A stretch of DNA of 16,199 nt from DASPKW01 sp038244055. GTDB taxonomy: Bacteria; Planctomycetota; Phycisphaerae; Tepidisphaerales; Tepidisphaeraceae. The stretch is from assembly GCA_038244055.1 (NCBI GenBank), contig JBBRTW010000122.1, forward strand, positions 1-16,199, read 5' to 3'. Positions 7,938 to 16,069 of this stretch are shown here, piece by piece. How positions within the stretch are numbered: the first letter of the stretch is position 1; each line of letters opens with the position of its first letter. The position numbers and the translations under genes were made by a program. The notes under the pieces were generated by a model that saw nothing but the letters and a program-made list of their open reading frames with translations, was not told the DNA's origin and did not search any database.

Positions 7938-9164
7938 TTGAGCGATACCGCTTCAACAACCCTGCCCATCGCCGCGGACATCGCCCGGCCGCGCCTTCTG
8001 CCGCCGCGCGTGCTTCGCGGCGGCGCGGATGTCGGGCGCTTCTACTCTACCTTTATCATGGGCGCGGGCTTTCCCGCCGTCGCGGGGATGTTGTTTTTCG
8101 GCTGGCGGGCGCTGGCGATGCTTATCGTCATGCTCGCCGTCGCCATCGCCGCGATCCATATCTGGCGGCAGATCGGCGCGCGCGGGCGTCAGCTTCACCT
8201 CGGCCACGGCATCTGGTCCACGCTTCTCCTCTGGCTCATGCTCCCGGCCCACCTCTTCAACACCGCCACGCCCACGTTCCGCTACGATCTCTGGCCGATC
8301 CCCATCGCCGCCGCGATCCTGCTGGTCATCATGCTGTGGCTGCTCGGCGGAGTCGGCTCGGGGCGGATTCATCCGGTGCTGGTGACTTATCTCCTGGTCG
8401 TGGCGATCTTCGATCCGCTGTTATCGCCGGCCTCGGTTCTCCAGCGCAATCGCCTCTTCACCGGCGATATCGCCTCGGCCGCCCCGCCCGCGCCGCCGGC
8501 CCACGCCTACATCAAGGATGGCTACCTCCGCACCACCCATCTCAATGGCTACGATGCGCTGCAGGTCGAGCCGGCCCAGGCCCGCCTGCTCTCCTTCACC
8601 TCCGGCGCAAAACGCCCCGGCCGATCGTGGCTCAGCCTCGAATCGCTGCTGCGCGATGAAATGCCCCCGCTGGAAGACCTGGTGATCGGTGCCCAGCCCG
8701 GCCCGAGCGGCGCTACCTGCGCCGTCGCCCTCATCATCGGTGGGCTGTTTCTGCTGTATCGCGGAGTGATCGATTTCCGCGTCCCGCTCCTGGCGATCAT
8801 CGGCGCTTATATTGCATGGATCGCACTTCCCATCCCCGTGCTCATCCGCGAGGCCGGCCCGCAGTGGCAATGGCTCGCCTTCCGCGACCCGGTGAATGTC
8901 GGCCCGGCCAAGGCGATCACGCTGGCCAACTACGAAATCATGGCCGGGCCGATGCTGCTGATGATTTTCTTCTTCGCCACATCGCCCGGCCTGCGGCCGA
9001 TGGCCCGGCGGGCGCGGGTGATTTTTGGATTGCTGGTGGGACTCACGGCGGCGGGGTTTCAATTGTATCTGTCGATTTCGTTCGGGCCGTATCTGGCGCT
9101 GTTGATTGTGAGCTTGATCACGCCGATGCTGGATCGGTTTTTCAGGCAGCATCCGCTGGTGTGA
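7938..9164 (+). CDS. RnfD-like (NQR2/RnfD/RnfE family) membrane protein
   Basis: A 408-residue polytopic membrane protein of the NQR2/RnfD/RnfE family, the membrane core that in Rnf and Na+-NQR carries a covalently bound FMN. Hydrophobic helices are visible near residues 41-57 (FIMGAGFPAVAGMLFFGW), 58-75, 92-110, 118-136, 144-160, 265-283, 290-310, 338-355 and 365-400. The family block PGPSGATCAVALIIGGLFLL then YRGVIDFRVP (about 254-284) is clear, as is the C-terminal RARVIFGLLVGL...LITPMLD. The usual flavinylation motif (D-G-x-S/T-G-A-T) is not evident: the best positional match is FTSGAK (K225 where Thr is expected). The SGAT at 257-260 falls where other RnfD proteins have the GSxGET loop and lacks the preceding Asp. 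TTG at 7938 is the only plausible start after an in-frame stop near 7880; no Shine-Dalgarno. Likely partner of the upstream RnfC-like protein. Confidence 0.8.
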   Translation: MSDTASTTLPIAADIARPRLLPPRVLRGGADVGRFYSTFIMGAGFPAVAGMLFFGWRALAMLIVMLAVAIAAIHIWRQIGARGRQLHLGHGIWSTLLLWLMLPAHLFNTATPTFRYDLWPIPIAAAILLVIMLWLLGGVGSGRIHPVLVTYLLVVAIFDPLLSPASVLQRNRLFTGDIASAAPPAPPAHAYIKDGYLRTTHLNGYDALQVEPAQARLLSFTSGAKRPGRSWLSLESLLRDEMPPLEDLVIGAQPGPSGATCAVALIIGGLFLLYRGVIDFRVPLLAIIGAYIAWIALPIPVLIREAGPQWQWLAFRDPVNVGPAKAITLANYEIMAGPMLLMIFFFATSPGLRPMARRARVIFGLLVGLTAAGFQLYLSISFGPYLALLIVSLITPMLDRFFRQHPLV

Positions 9165-9176
9165 GGGGCGAGTTCG

Positions 9177-9262
9177 CCGCTTCGCTTGCGGAGCGCGTCC
9201 AGCGGCGCGACATCCTATTTTAGCCGCTTCGCTTGCGAAGCGCGTTCAGGGGCGCGACCATC
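9177..9262. repeat. Two imperfect ~38-bp direct repeats with GCTTCGC/GCGAAGC hairpins
   Basis: Copy one (9177-9214) and copy two (9224-9262) both read CCGCTTCGCTTGCGnAGCGCG and end in GCGCGAC(C)ATC. In copy two GCTTCG-CTTG-CGAAGC is a perfect 6-bp stem. They begin 13 bp after the RnfD-like stop codon and may act as a weak terminator or mRNA-stabilising hairpins, although no T-run follows. The rest of the 9165-9496 spacer holds a degenerate CTGACCCTGA-type stretch (9349-9390), a strong hairpin (9402-9431) and a short dispersed repeat; I see no gene in it. Confidence 0.7.
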
Positions 9263-9401
9263 AGCATCGCTTCGCGACCATGTGCGAGCGCCAAAGGATC
9301 AGGAGCCGGGGGCGATAATCGGCGAGCCGGCGCATCTGGTGGCAGGCTCCTGACCCTGAAAAGCCCTGACGCTGAAAAATCGTGACCCTTCAAAACGAAC
9401 T

Positions 9402-9431
9402 GGCCCGGGTCCGATCGCTCGAACCCGGGCC
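9402..9431 (-). terminator. Probable transcription terminator downstream of the HtrA gene
   Basis: GGCCCGGGT (9402-9410) and ACCCGGGCC (9423-9431) form a perfect 9-bp stem with a 12-nt loop that can add three inner pairs. On the minus strand the hairpin lies 66 nt past the htrA stop codon and is followed by AGTTCGTTTTG, a short T-run. Hairpin stability is high; the weak T-run leaves some doubt about its being an intrinsic terminator. Confidence 0.55.
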
Positions 9432-9445
9432 GCTCATTTACAAAC

Positions 9446-9476
9446 TTCTCCGCGAACTCTGCGCCTCCGCGGGGAA
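9446..9476. repeat. CTCCGCG/CTCTGCG-type dispersed repeat
   Basis: The stretch TTCTCCGCGAACTCTGCGCC followed by TCCGCGGGG is built of related CTCCGCG and CTCTGCG heptamers. Runs of this composition are recognised as dispersed intergenic repeats across several phyla. It sits between the htrA stop codon and its terminator, so it would be in the 3' untranslated region. No function is known. Confidence 0.4.
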
Positions 9477-9496
9477 TCTTCTTCATCCCGCGAAGA

Positions 9497-11065
9497 TCAT
9501 TCCTTCACAAACACAAACCGCGCCGCGGTCTGGCCGGATTCGGGGTCTTTGGTGGTGACGTAGAGGCGGACGCCTTTCTTCAGATCCGCGCTCTTGATCG
9601 CTTCGGAAAGCTCGGCGGCGTTGTTGACTTCCTTGCCGCTCACCTTGGTGATGACATCGCCGGGGGTGATGCCGGCTTTGGCGGCCAGGCTGTTGCGGTC
9701 GACGCTGGTGACGACCGCGCCGTTCTTCACATCGGCCAGGTCTAACTGCTTGAGCAGTTCCGGCGAGGGATCGGAGAACTTGAGGCCCAGCTTGGCGCTG
9801 GAATCGGTCTCCACATTGCCCGGCGTCTTTCCCGGAAGCCCGGCCAGCAGCACCGAATCGGGCTGCTCGCCCAGCTTGAGCGTCACCTTCTGCTCTTTGC
9901 CATCGCGGAAGATGTTGAGGTGGATATCGGTGTTGGGCGCGGTCGCGGCGATTACGTTGCGCAGGCCCTGCACCGTCTCGACGCCCTTGCCGTTGATGGT
10001 GGTCACGATATCGCCGGGCTGGAGCTTGCCGACGGCCGGGGTATTGGGCATGACCTGTTCGACCAGCACGCCGCTGGTGCCCTGGTAGCCGAAGGACTGC
10101 GCCTTGGGCAGATCGCGCGAGACATCCGAGATGCTCACGCCCAGCCAGCCGCGGACGACCTTGCCTTTGCCCTTGAGGGATTCGTAGACGAAATGGGCCT
10201 GATTGGAGGGGATCGCAAAGCCAATCCCGCTGAACGAGCCGGTGCGCGAAGCGATGGCCGTGTTGATGCCGACCACCTCGCCGCGCGTGTTCACCAGCGG
10301 GCCGCCGGAGTTGCCGGGATTAATCGGCGCATCCACCTGGATGAAGCTCTCGTAACCCTGGTTGCCCAGGATCCCGGCCTGTCGATCCAGCGCTGAAACG
10401 ATGCCGTGGGTCATCGAGCCGACGTAGCCGAAGGGGCTGCCGAAGGCCATGATCCAGTCGCCCTTCTGCAGGTCGTCGCTGTTGCCCCACTTGGCCGGGA
10501 TCACCCGCTCGGCCTCGAACTTCACCACCGCCAGGTCCGTCTTCTTATCCGCGCCGACCAGCTTGGCATTGGTGAACTTCCGGCCATCGGCCAGCGTGAT
10601 CTCCATGACCGAGGCATCGCCGGCCACATGATTGTTCGTCAGCACGAACGCCGTGCCATCCTTGACCTCCATGATCACGCCCGAGCCCGTGCCATGCTGC
10701 TCGAAGGGCGACGCGTCTTCATCGGGCATGTCCGGCAGGGCCTCGCCATCGCCATCCTTGAAGAACTTGCGGAGGTGATCCTTGTCCAGAGGCGCGTTGC
10801 GGAAGTTGAATCGGCGCACGCCGCCTTCGCTCTTGATCGTCTTGGTCACGTTGATGTTGACCACCGATGGCTCGACCACCTTGCCGACGTATCGGAAGAC
10901 CGATGACATATCATCCATCTTCTGAAGCTGCTCGCGCGTCAGCTCGACGCGCTCGGCCGCATGGGCGAACTGAGTATTCTGATAATAGTTGAAACCGTAG
11001 AAACCCGTTGCCGTCGCCGCGCCGGCGACCAGCAACGCACTCAATGTGGATCGTAAAGACTTCAT
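9497..11065 (-). CDS. HtrA/Do-type periplasmic serine protease with two PDZ domains
   Basis: A 522-residue DegP/DegQ/MucD-type protease for envelope protein quality control. An N-terminal signal or anchor segment (STLSALLVAGAATATGFYGF) is followed by a chymotrypsin-fold domain with the full catalytic triad: H146 in LTNNHVAG, D177 in KKTDLAVVKF, and S253 in NPGNSGGPLV. The first PDZ domain runs about 305-400 (RGWLGVSISDVS, with GVLVEQVMPNTPA and KLQPGDIVTTING). The second runs about 425-520 (GAVVTSVDRNSLAAKAGITP, then GDVITKVSGKEV). Length is typical of Do proteases. ATG 11065 has GAGGA about 10 nt upstream, so unlike its neighbours it has a normal leader; a TACAAT hexamer (minus strand, 11096-11091) may be its -10. 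It lies 63 nt after panB on the same strand and may be partly cotranscribed. The second PDZ domain suggests the Do rather than the DegS class. Confidence 0.93.
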   Translation of the reverse strand: MKSLRSTLSALLVAGAATATGFYGFNYYQNTQFAHAAERVELTREQLQKMDDMSSVFRYVGKVVEPSVVNINVTKTIKSEGGVRRFNFRNAPLDKDHLRKFFKDGDGEALPDMPDEDASPFEQHGTGSGVIMEVKDGTAFVLTNNHVAGDASVMEITLADGRKFTNAKLVGADKKTDLAVVKFEAERVIPAKWGNSDDLQKGDWIMAFGSPFGYVGSMTHGIVSALDRQAGILGNQGYESFIQVDAPINPGNSGGPLVNTRGEVVGINTAIASRTGSFSGIGFAIPSNQAHFVYESLKGKGKVVRGWLGVSISDVSRDLPKAQSFGYQGTSGVLVEQVMPNTPAVGKLQPGDIVTTINGKGVETVQGLRNVIAATAPNTDIHLNIFRDGKEQKVTLKLGEQPDSVLLAGLPGKTPGNVETDSSAKLGLKFSDPSPELLKQLDLADVKNGAVVTSVDRNSLAAKAGITPGDVITKVSGKEVNNAAELSEAIKSADLKKGVRLYVTTKDPESGQTAARFVFVKE

Positions 11066-11104
11066 AAGAATCCGTCCTCGCTGAAAGACAATTGTAAAAG
11101 CGAG

Positions 11105-11127
11105 CGGCCCATACCCGCGCAGGGCCG
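11105..11127 (-). terminator. Hairpin between panB and the HtrA gene
   Basis: CGGCCC (11105-11110) and GGGCCG (11122-11127) form a 6-bp stem with an 11-nt loop just after the panB stop codon. On the minus strand it is followed by CTCGCTTTTAC, only a short T-run. It may attenuate read-through from panB into htrA or simply protect the panB 3' end. Evidence is weak. Confidence 0.3.
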
Positions 11128-11128
11128 T

Positions 11129-11995
11129 TCATTTGGAGCCATCGGCCATGGCCGATAACCGCTCCAGAAACACCATCTTCTCCGCCGGCGGCATCACATA
11201 ATCGTGCTCGGCCGAGGGATAAGAACCATCGGAGACAGCGCTGATATATTTCGAAAAGGCCTCGCGAAGTGCGGAAGCGTGGTCGGCCAACTGCGGCACA
11301 AAACGGGGTCGGGTCGGCGTCAAACCCAATCCATCTTGCGTCACGATGACGCTTGAGTGACAATGTGGCCCAGCACCGCAGCCGACGACCGGAATGTAAC
11401 TCTTTTCAACCACTGCTTTTGCAACCTCGGGAGGAACCGCTTCGATCAATATCGCAGCCGCTCCGTGTGCTTCCATATGCAAGGCCAGTGCCAGGATTTC
11501 CGCGGCTTCATTGGACGTCCGCCCCTGGAATTTATAACTGCCGACCAGCCCCACCGCCTGTGGCTTTAACCCCAGATGAGCCATCACCGCGATCCCCGCA
11601 TCCGCCAGCGCCCGCACCAGCGAGGCATGGGATTTCGACACTTCCAGCTTGACCATGTCCGCCCCGGTCCGCTGCACCATCTTCACGACATTCTTCATGC
11701 CCTGGGCCTTGGAGATTTGGTAGGAGCCGAAGGGCATATCGGCGATGAGGAGGGCTTTGGGCGCGCCCCGCCGGACGGCCGCGGTGATTTCGATCATGAA
11801 ATCCAGCGAAACCGGCAGGGTGGAGTCATAGCCCAGGATCACGTTGGCGGCCGAGTCTCCCACCAGAATCAACGGTACACCGGCCTCGTGCATCATGCGG
11901 GCGGTGGTGTAGTCGTAGCAGGTGAGCATGGCCAGTTTTTGGCCGGTGGAGCGGATCGCCCGGAGGTCGGCGAGTGTGACCTTCTTTTGGAGCAT
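11129..11995 (-). CDS. panB: 3-methyl-2-oxobutanoate hydroxymethyltransferase
   Basis: PanB transfers a hydroxymethyl group from 5,10-methylene-tetrahydrofolate to 2-oxoisovalerate, giving ketopantoate, the first committed step towards pantothenate and CoA. The 288-residue product has the usual cytosolic (beta/alpha)8 family landmarks: MLTCYDYTTARM near residue 23, magnesium ligands D47 (LVGDS), D86 (IADMPFGSY) and E118 (KLEVS), substrate-contact K116, and catalytic E185 in LIEAVP. HLGLKPQAVGLVG (140-152) is also typical. Full length. Start ATG 11995 has no Shine-Dalgarno: the preceding six bases are CCTCCC, and an extended -10 box lies immediately upstream, so the mRNA is probably leaderless. 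No panC, D or E is adjacent. It competes with LeuA, also in this window, for 2-oxoisovalerate. Confidence 0.95.
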   Translation of the reverse strand: MLQKKVTLADLRAIRSTGQKLAMLTCYDYTTARMMHEAGVPLILVGDSAANVILGYDSTLPVSLDFMIEITAAVRRGAPKALLIADMPFGSYQISKAQGMKNVVKMVQRTGADMVKLEVSKSHASLVRALADAGIAVMAHLGLKPQAVGLVGSYKFQGRTSNEAAEILALALHMEAHGAAAILIEAVPPEVAKAVVEKSYIPVVGCGAGPHCHSSVIVTQDGLGLTPTRPRFVPQLADHASALREAFSKYISAVSDGSYPSAEHDYVMPPAEKMVFLERLSAMADGSK

Positions 11996-12001
11996 GGGAG
12001 G

Positions 12002-12010
12002 ATTATAGCA
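12002..12010 (-). promoter_or_regulatory. Extended -10 promoter of panB, predicting a leaderless mRNA
   Basis: On the minus strand TGCTATAAT (12010-12002) is a perfect extended -10 box (TGnTATAAT). Its last base is six nt from the A of the panB ATG at 11995, so transcription would start at or within a base or two of the start codon. At 17-nt spacing the -35 position falls on GAACCC, inside the first heptad of the flanking array, a poor -35 that an extended -10 can tolerate. Confidence 0.7.
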
Positions 12011-12017
12011 TGCGGGA

Positions 12018-12180
12018 GGGTTTAGGGTTCAGGGTTCAGGGGTCAGGGTTCAGGGTTCAGGGTTTGGGGTTTTGGGCTTTGGGCTTTGGGCTTTGGGCTT
12101 TGGGCTTTGGGTTTAGGGTTCAGGGTTTAGGGTTCAGGGTTCAGGGGTCGGGGTTTAGGGTTTAGGGTTTTGGGTTTAGG
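12018..12180. repeat. GGGTTCA/GGGTTTA/GGGCTTT heptad array
   Basis: About 23 head-to-tail 7-bp units. The outer parts are GGGTTCA and GGGTTTA with occasional GGGGTCA or GGGGTCG units. The centre (about 12073-12110) is a homogeneous run of GGGCTTT. All units are in one orientation here, unlike the inverted pair at 1-132. The array starts eight bp upstream of the panB extended -10 box. Blocks of identical variants indicate expansion by slippage or unequal exchange. The strand carrying the G-runs could form G-quadruplexes. It is one part of a 478-bp gene-free stretch (11996-12473). Confidence 0.93.
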
Positions 12181-12184
12181 GGGT

Positions 12185-12379
12185 CATGCTTGGACCCGCC
12201 GGCCAGACCTGCTGTTTGGCGTTAATGGCTATCGGCGGGGATCTGCATGTGATGCGAGGTATGTTCTACTCATGTCCAAGTCTTATCAATTGGCCCTGAC
12301 AGCACGGCACGGACATGCTTATCCCCGCCGATATGGCGATGCGGCGGAAGGGGCTGGCTTGGCGGCGGGTCTAAGCATG
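12185..12379. repeat. Cluster of four alternating REP-like sequences
   Basis: Two nested inverted repeats are present. The outer arms, 12185-12205 and 12360-12379, match except for one indel and one mismatch. The inner arms, 12230-12250 and 12313-12333, match at 19 of 21 positions around an identical ATCGGCGGGGAT core. The outer and inner arms also resemble one another: in one orientation all four read roughly CGGCGGG(G)(A)TnnAAGCATG. The element is therefore four copies of one ~20-bp unit in alternating orientation (-,+,-,+). That is a BIME/REPIN arrangement, normally spread by a RAYT-type transposase encoded elsewhere. It could fold into a cruciform or long RNA hairpin. No coding sequence is supported across it. 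Confidence 0.7.
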
Positions 12380-12425
12380 GCACCCATCGGGGGGCATGGC
12401 ACCCATCGGGGACTATGGCACCTGG
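12376..12425. repeat. Short direct repeat CATGGCACCCATCGGGG
   Basis: CATGGCACCCATCGGGG occurs at 12376-12392 and again at 12395-12411, followed by a truncated third copy (TGGCACCTGG, 12416-12425). It overlaps the end of the last REP-like unit (AAGCATG) and so may belong to the same dispersed element family. It lies 48 bp before the start of the MBL-fold gene. Confidence 0.8.
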
Positions 12426-12437
12426 ACGGGCGGTCGG

Positions 12438-12465
12438 TTGCGGCTGGCGCGGGAGGGGCTATAAC
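12438..12465 (+). promoter_or_regulatory. Candidate promoter of the MBL-fold hydrolase gene
   Basis: TATAAC (12460-12465) matches the -10 consensus at five of six positions. TTGCGG (12438-12443) is a weak -35 at 16-nt spacing. The -10 ends eight nt before the ATG at 12474, so transcription would begin within about two nt of the start codon. This mirrors panB and the leu leader. Confidence 0.5.
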
Positions 12466-12473
12466 GATTCACG

Positions 12474-13358
<885 letters not shown>

Positions 13359-13363
13359 TTCCC

Positions 13364-15880
13364 TCACGGCAACTGCCACTTCCGCCGCAATATCCACTCC
13401 AGCCCCAGCAGCCCCACCACCAGCATCCCCTGCATCGGTAGATCGTAATGCTTATCCCACTTGGGATTTTCCCCCCACAGCGCCATCCCCGCGCGGATCC
13501 AGTTGGAGAGTCTTACGGTTTCGCTTTTGGCCTCCAGCGCGCCTTTGTCGGTTTTAATGAGCTCGTCTATTAAGGTGGGGAGCTGCTCCAGGCGGTAGTG
13601 GAAGCCTTTGGTGCGGTCCGCCAGTTGCGCCATCAAGGTTGGATTGGACGCGATCTTGAGCATCTCATCGGCCGGTGGGATCACCGAGAAATTCAGCGTC
13701 TGCTTGCCGAGCGGCTTGGCATCCTTGGTGGCCGACAGCTCGATCTGATACTCCCCCTTCTCCGGGTTGGGGATCGTCGCCTCATACATCCCCGTTCGCG
13801 ATTCAACCGGGCCGAGCGGGAACTGCTTCACATCCTTGGTGCCCGTCTTTCGCAGCGTCAGATTCACCTGCGCGAACCGCGTCGCATCGCCACGCTCATC
13901 GCGCACCATGGCGCGGATCTTCACCGATTCGCCCAGTTGAAACAGCGACTTATTCAGCAGCCCCTCGATCCCCGCCCCGCGCTGGCGATTGCGGACATCC
14001 TCACCGGCCAGCCAGCGCACGAGCTGGCCCCAGAATCTGTTGTACGGGCTGTCCTGCCCCAGGCCGCGCAGGGGCAGATACCAGAGGTACGTCGTATCCA
14101 CGGTGAACGCGGCCGAGCGGCCTTTGCCATAGCGCTCCACCGCCAGAACAATCTGCCCCCCCTGCCCATCAGGCCTCGGGCGGTCGGCGTGGGTGATGAG
14201 CACCTGCGCGCCCGATTTGGGCTTGGGGACGATCACGTTGCCGCGGAGGATGGGGAGGGTCTTGGTGCCGGGTTTGTCATCGACGCCGAACCATTCGGCC
14301 AGGCCTTCCATGGCGGGATGGGTGGAGCCTTCGGCCGTGAGACGCGGGACGAATTCCGACTTCTCCTGTCCACTGTTCAGCGGCCCGGCGAACACCGGCA
14401 GCGCTTTCTCGATGGGCGAATTCTCGTACCCGCCCGGCCCGAAGGAGTTTTGGCCGCCGATCATCAGCAGGCCCGCGCCGGCCAGCGTGAGCTGCTCGAT
14501 GGACTCCTGCTGGAACTTGGTGAGAAACGAGGAATCGAGATCGCCGAGGATCACCACGTCGAACTTCTTCCACTCCTCCATGGAGGCGGGCATCTTGGTA
14601 AACTTCTCCCCATCGACGGTTCCCGCGGCCGCGAAACGATCCTGCTGGATGCGCAGGAGCGAGGCGACTTCCACATTCGCATCGCGGGCCAGGGCGCGAT
14701 TGAGCTGCGTGTACTCCGGGCGGACCCGGCCTTCCACGTAGAGAATCTTGATGCGTGGGTCGAGGGCCAGGCCCTGGAATTCCTGGCGGTTATCGATCGT
14801 GGAGCGCTCGCCGGCCACGGGATCAACCCATACCGCCAGCCGATGCACACCGACCGAGCGCGGCTTGTACGTCAGATCGACCGTCTGCCCCTCGCCGATC
14901 GGCTGGAGCACGAGCTTCTCCGAAGTCACATCGCCCGTCTGCTTGCCGGCCTGATCCAGCTCCGACATCTTCACATCGATCACGCGATTGGCCAGGGCGG
15001 AGGATTTGATCGTGATGTGGACTTTGGTTTCGTGATTCACCACGAAATCATCGCTGGTCTCGATATTGGCCACGGCGATGTTGGCCATGGTCGCCGACTC
15101 GGCCAGCTCCGACCCCACGCAGATCGTGTGAATCGGATGCGAGAAATAGCGGAGGGCATCGGGCACGGATGGAGATGTATTGTCGATCCCATCCGAGATC
15201 AGAACAAACGCCGCATCGCCGGCCGTCGCCTTGGGCGCGGCCGCAGTCAGCGCCATCACCAGGTCCGTCGCCTTGCCATCGGGTTGCAACGTCGCCAGAT
15301 CGTCGGGATTCTTCACGCCCTCCAGGCCGGTCGCGAAGGTGAAATACTGCGGGATGAAATGATCCTTGATCCTGGGCAACTGCGGCTTGAGTGTCTGCCA
15401 GACCGACTGCATGCGGGTCGGGCCGTTCTGAACATCCGGGAAAGACATCGAGCCCGAGGCATCGACAATAAAAATCAGCGGCCGCTCCGGTTTTGGCCGG
15501 CTGGTCCAGCGCATGATCGGATCGAACAGCATGGCCACCAGCATCGCCAGGGCGATCGTGCGCATGAAGAGCAGAACCGTCAGGCGGATCAGCCCAAGCT
15601 GGGGGAGGAGATTGAGGTAGAAGGTGAAGGAGATCAGGATGAGGGAGATAAAGGTCCAGACCATGCCGATGAAGCGGTCATGGAGCGAAGGCAGCGCCAC
15701 GACGACCGCAGTGCCGGCGATGCCCGCCGCGATGAGAACGATGGCCGTCCACCCGCGAAAGCTCGTCCACAGGCGCGTGAGCAGCGCGTAAGAGAGCAGG
15801 ACAATGGCCGTGGCGATGCAGATGAGAACCCAGAGGTCCCAGTCGCGCTGGCCGATGATGTCGAAGGTGAAGTTTTCCAA
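13364..15880 (-). CDS. VWA and glutamine-amidotransferase-like membrane protein
   Basis: An 838-residue membrane protein of a type common in Planctomycetota. Four hydrophobic helices lie at about 15-35, 42-62, 72-92 and 98-118. A von Willebrand A domain (about 134-265) follows, with an intact metal-ion site: DASGS (D140, S142, S144), T205 and D230 (ISDGIDN). A beta-sandwich region spans about 270-370. A class I glutamine-amidotransferase-like domain (about 376-640) follows: RIKILYVEGRVRPEYTQLNR, then VVILGDLDSSFL and LLMIGGQNSFGPGGY. It shows no catalytic Cys in the nucleophile-elbow position, so it is probably non-enzymatic. The protein ends with a helix at about 815-831 (MLVVGLLGLEWIL) and a basic tail. 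The large middle part is probably extracytoplasmic. Relatives often sit with MoxR ATPase/DUF58/BatA genes; none is in view, though the gene's upstream side is near the window edge. The start is TTG 15880: no ATG or GTG is available upstream in frame. Confidence 0.87.
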   Translation of the reverse strand: MENFTFDIIGQRDWDLWVLICIATAIVLLSYALLTRLWTSFRGWTAIVLIAAGIAGTAVVVALPSLHDRFIGMVWTFISLILISFTFYLNLLPQLGLIRLTVLLFMRTIALAMLVAMLFDPIMRWTSRPKPERPLIFIVDASGSMSFPDVQNGPTRMQSVWQTLKPQLPRIKDHFIPQYFTFATGLEGVKNPDDLATLQPDGKATDLVMALTAAAPKATAGDAAFVLISDGIDNTSPSVPDALRYFSHPIHTICVGSELAESATMANIAVANIETSDDFVVNHETKVHITIKSSALANRVIDVKMSELDQAGKQTGDVTSEKLVLQPIGEGQTVDLTYKPRSVGVHRLAVWVDPVAGERSTIDNRQEFQGLALDPRIKILYVEGRVRPEYTQLNRALARDANVEVASLLRIQQDRFAAAGTVDGEKFTKMPASMEEWKKFDVVILGDLDSSFLTKFQQESIEQLTLAGAGLLMIGGQNSFGPGGYENSPIEKALPVFAGPLNSGQEKSEFVPRLTAEGSTHPAMEGLAEWFGVDDKPGTKTLPILRGNVIVPKPKSGAQVLITHADRPRPDGQGGQIVLAVERYGKGRSAAFTVDTTYLWYLPLRGLGQDSPYNRFWGQLVRWLAGEDVRNRQRGAGIEGLLNKSLFQLGESVKIRAMVRDERGDATRFAQVNLTLRKTGTKDVKQFPLGPVESRTGMYEATIPNPEKGEYQIELSATKDAKPLGKQTLNFSVIPPADEMLKIASNPTLMAQLADRTKGFHYRLEQLPTLIDELIKTDKGALEAKSETVRLSNWIRAGMALWGENPKWDKHYDLPMQGMLVVGLLGLEWILRRKWQLP

Positions 15881-16069
15881 TGTAGGGGCGATGGTGCCGG
15901 GGCTTGGTTGAAATTGGATGCCGATGCTGATCTTACACGATTGGACGGGGAACTGTTTAGTGGCACGGGTTCAAACCGCCTGCTGCGCCTCCTGAAGTCG
16001 ATCGTGACAGCAACAGAGTCTTACTCCCTCTCCGGCATCCTCTTCGCCCGGCAGGGCGCACGGGCGTTG

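Noticed and set aside
7660..7941. ORFs encoding repeated CFHGPSCHPE peptides
   Set aside because: The peptide repeat is simply the 30-bp DNA triplication read in frame. No ribosome site, and the same DNA is open in several frames.
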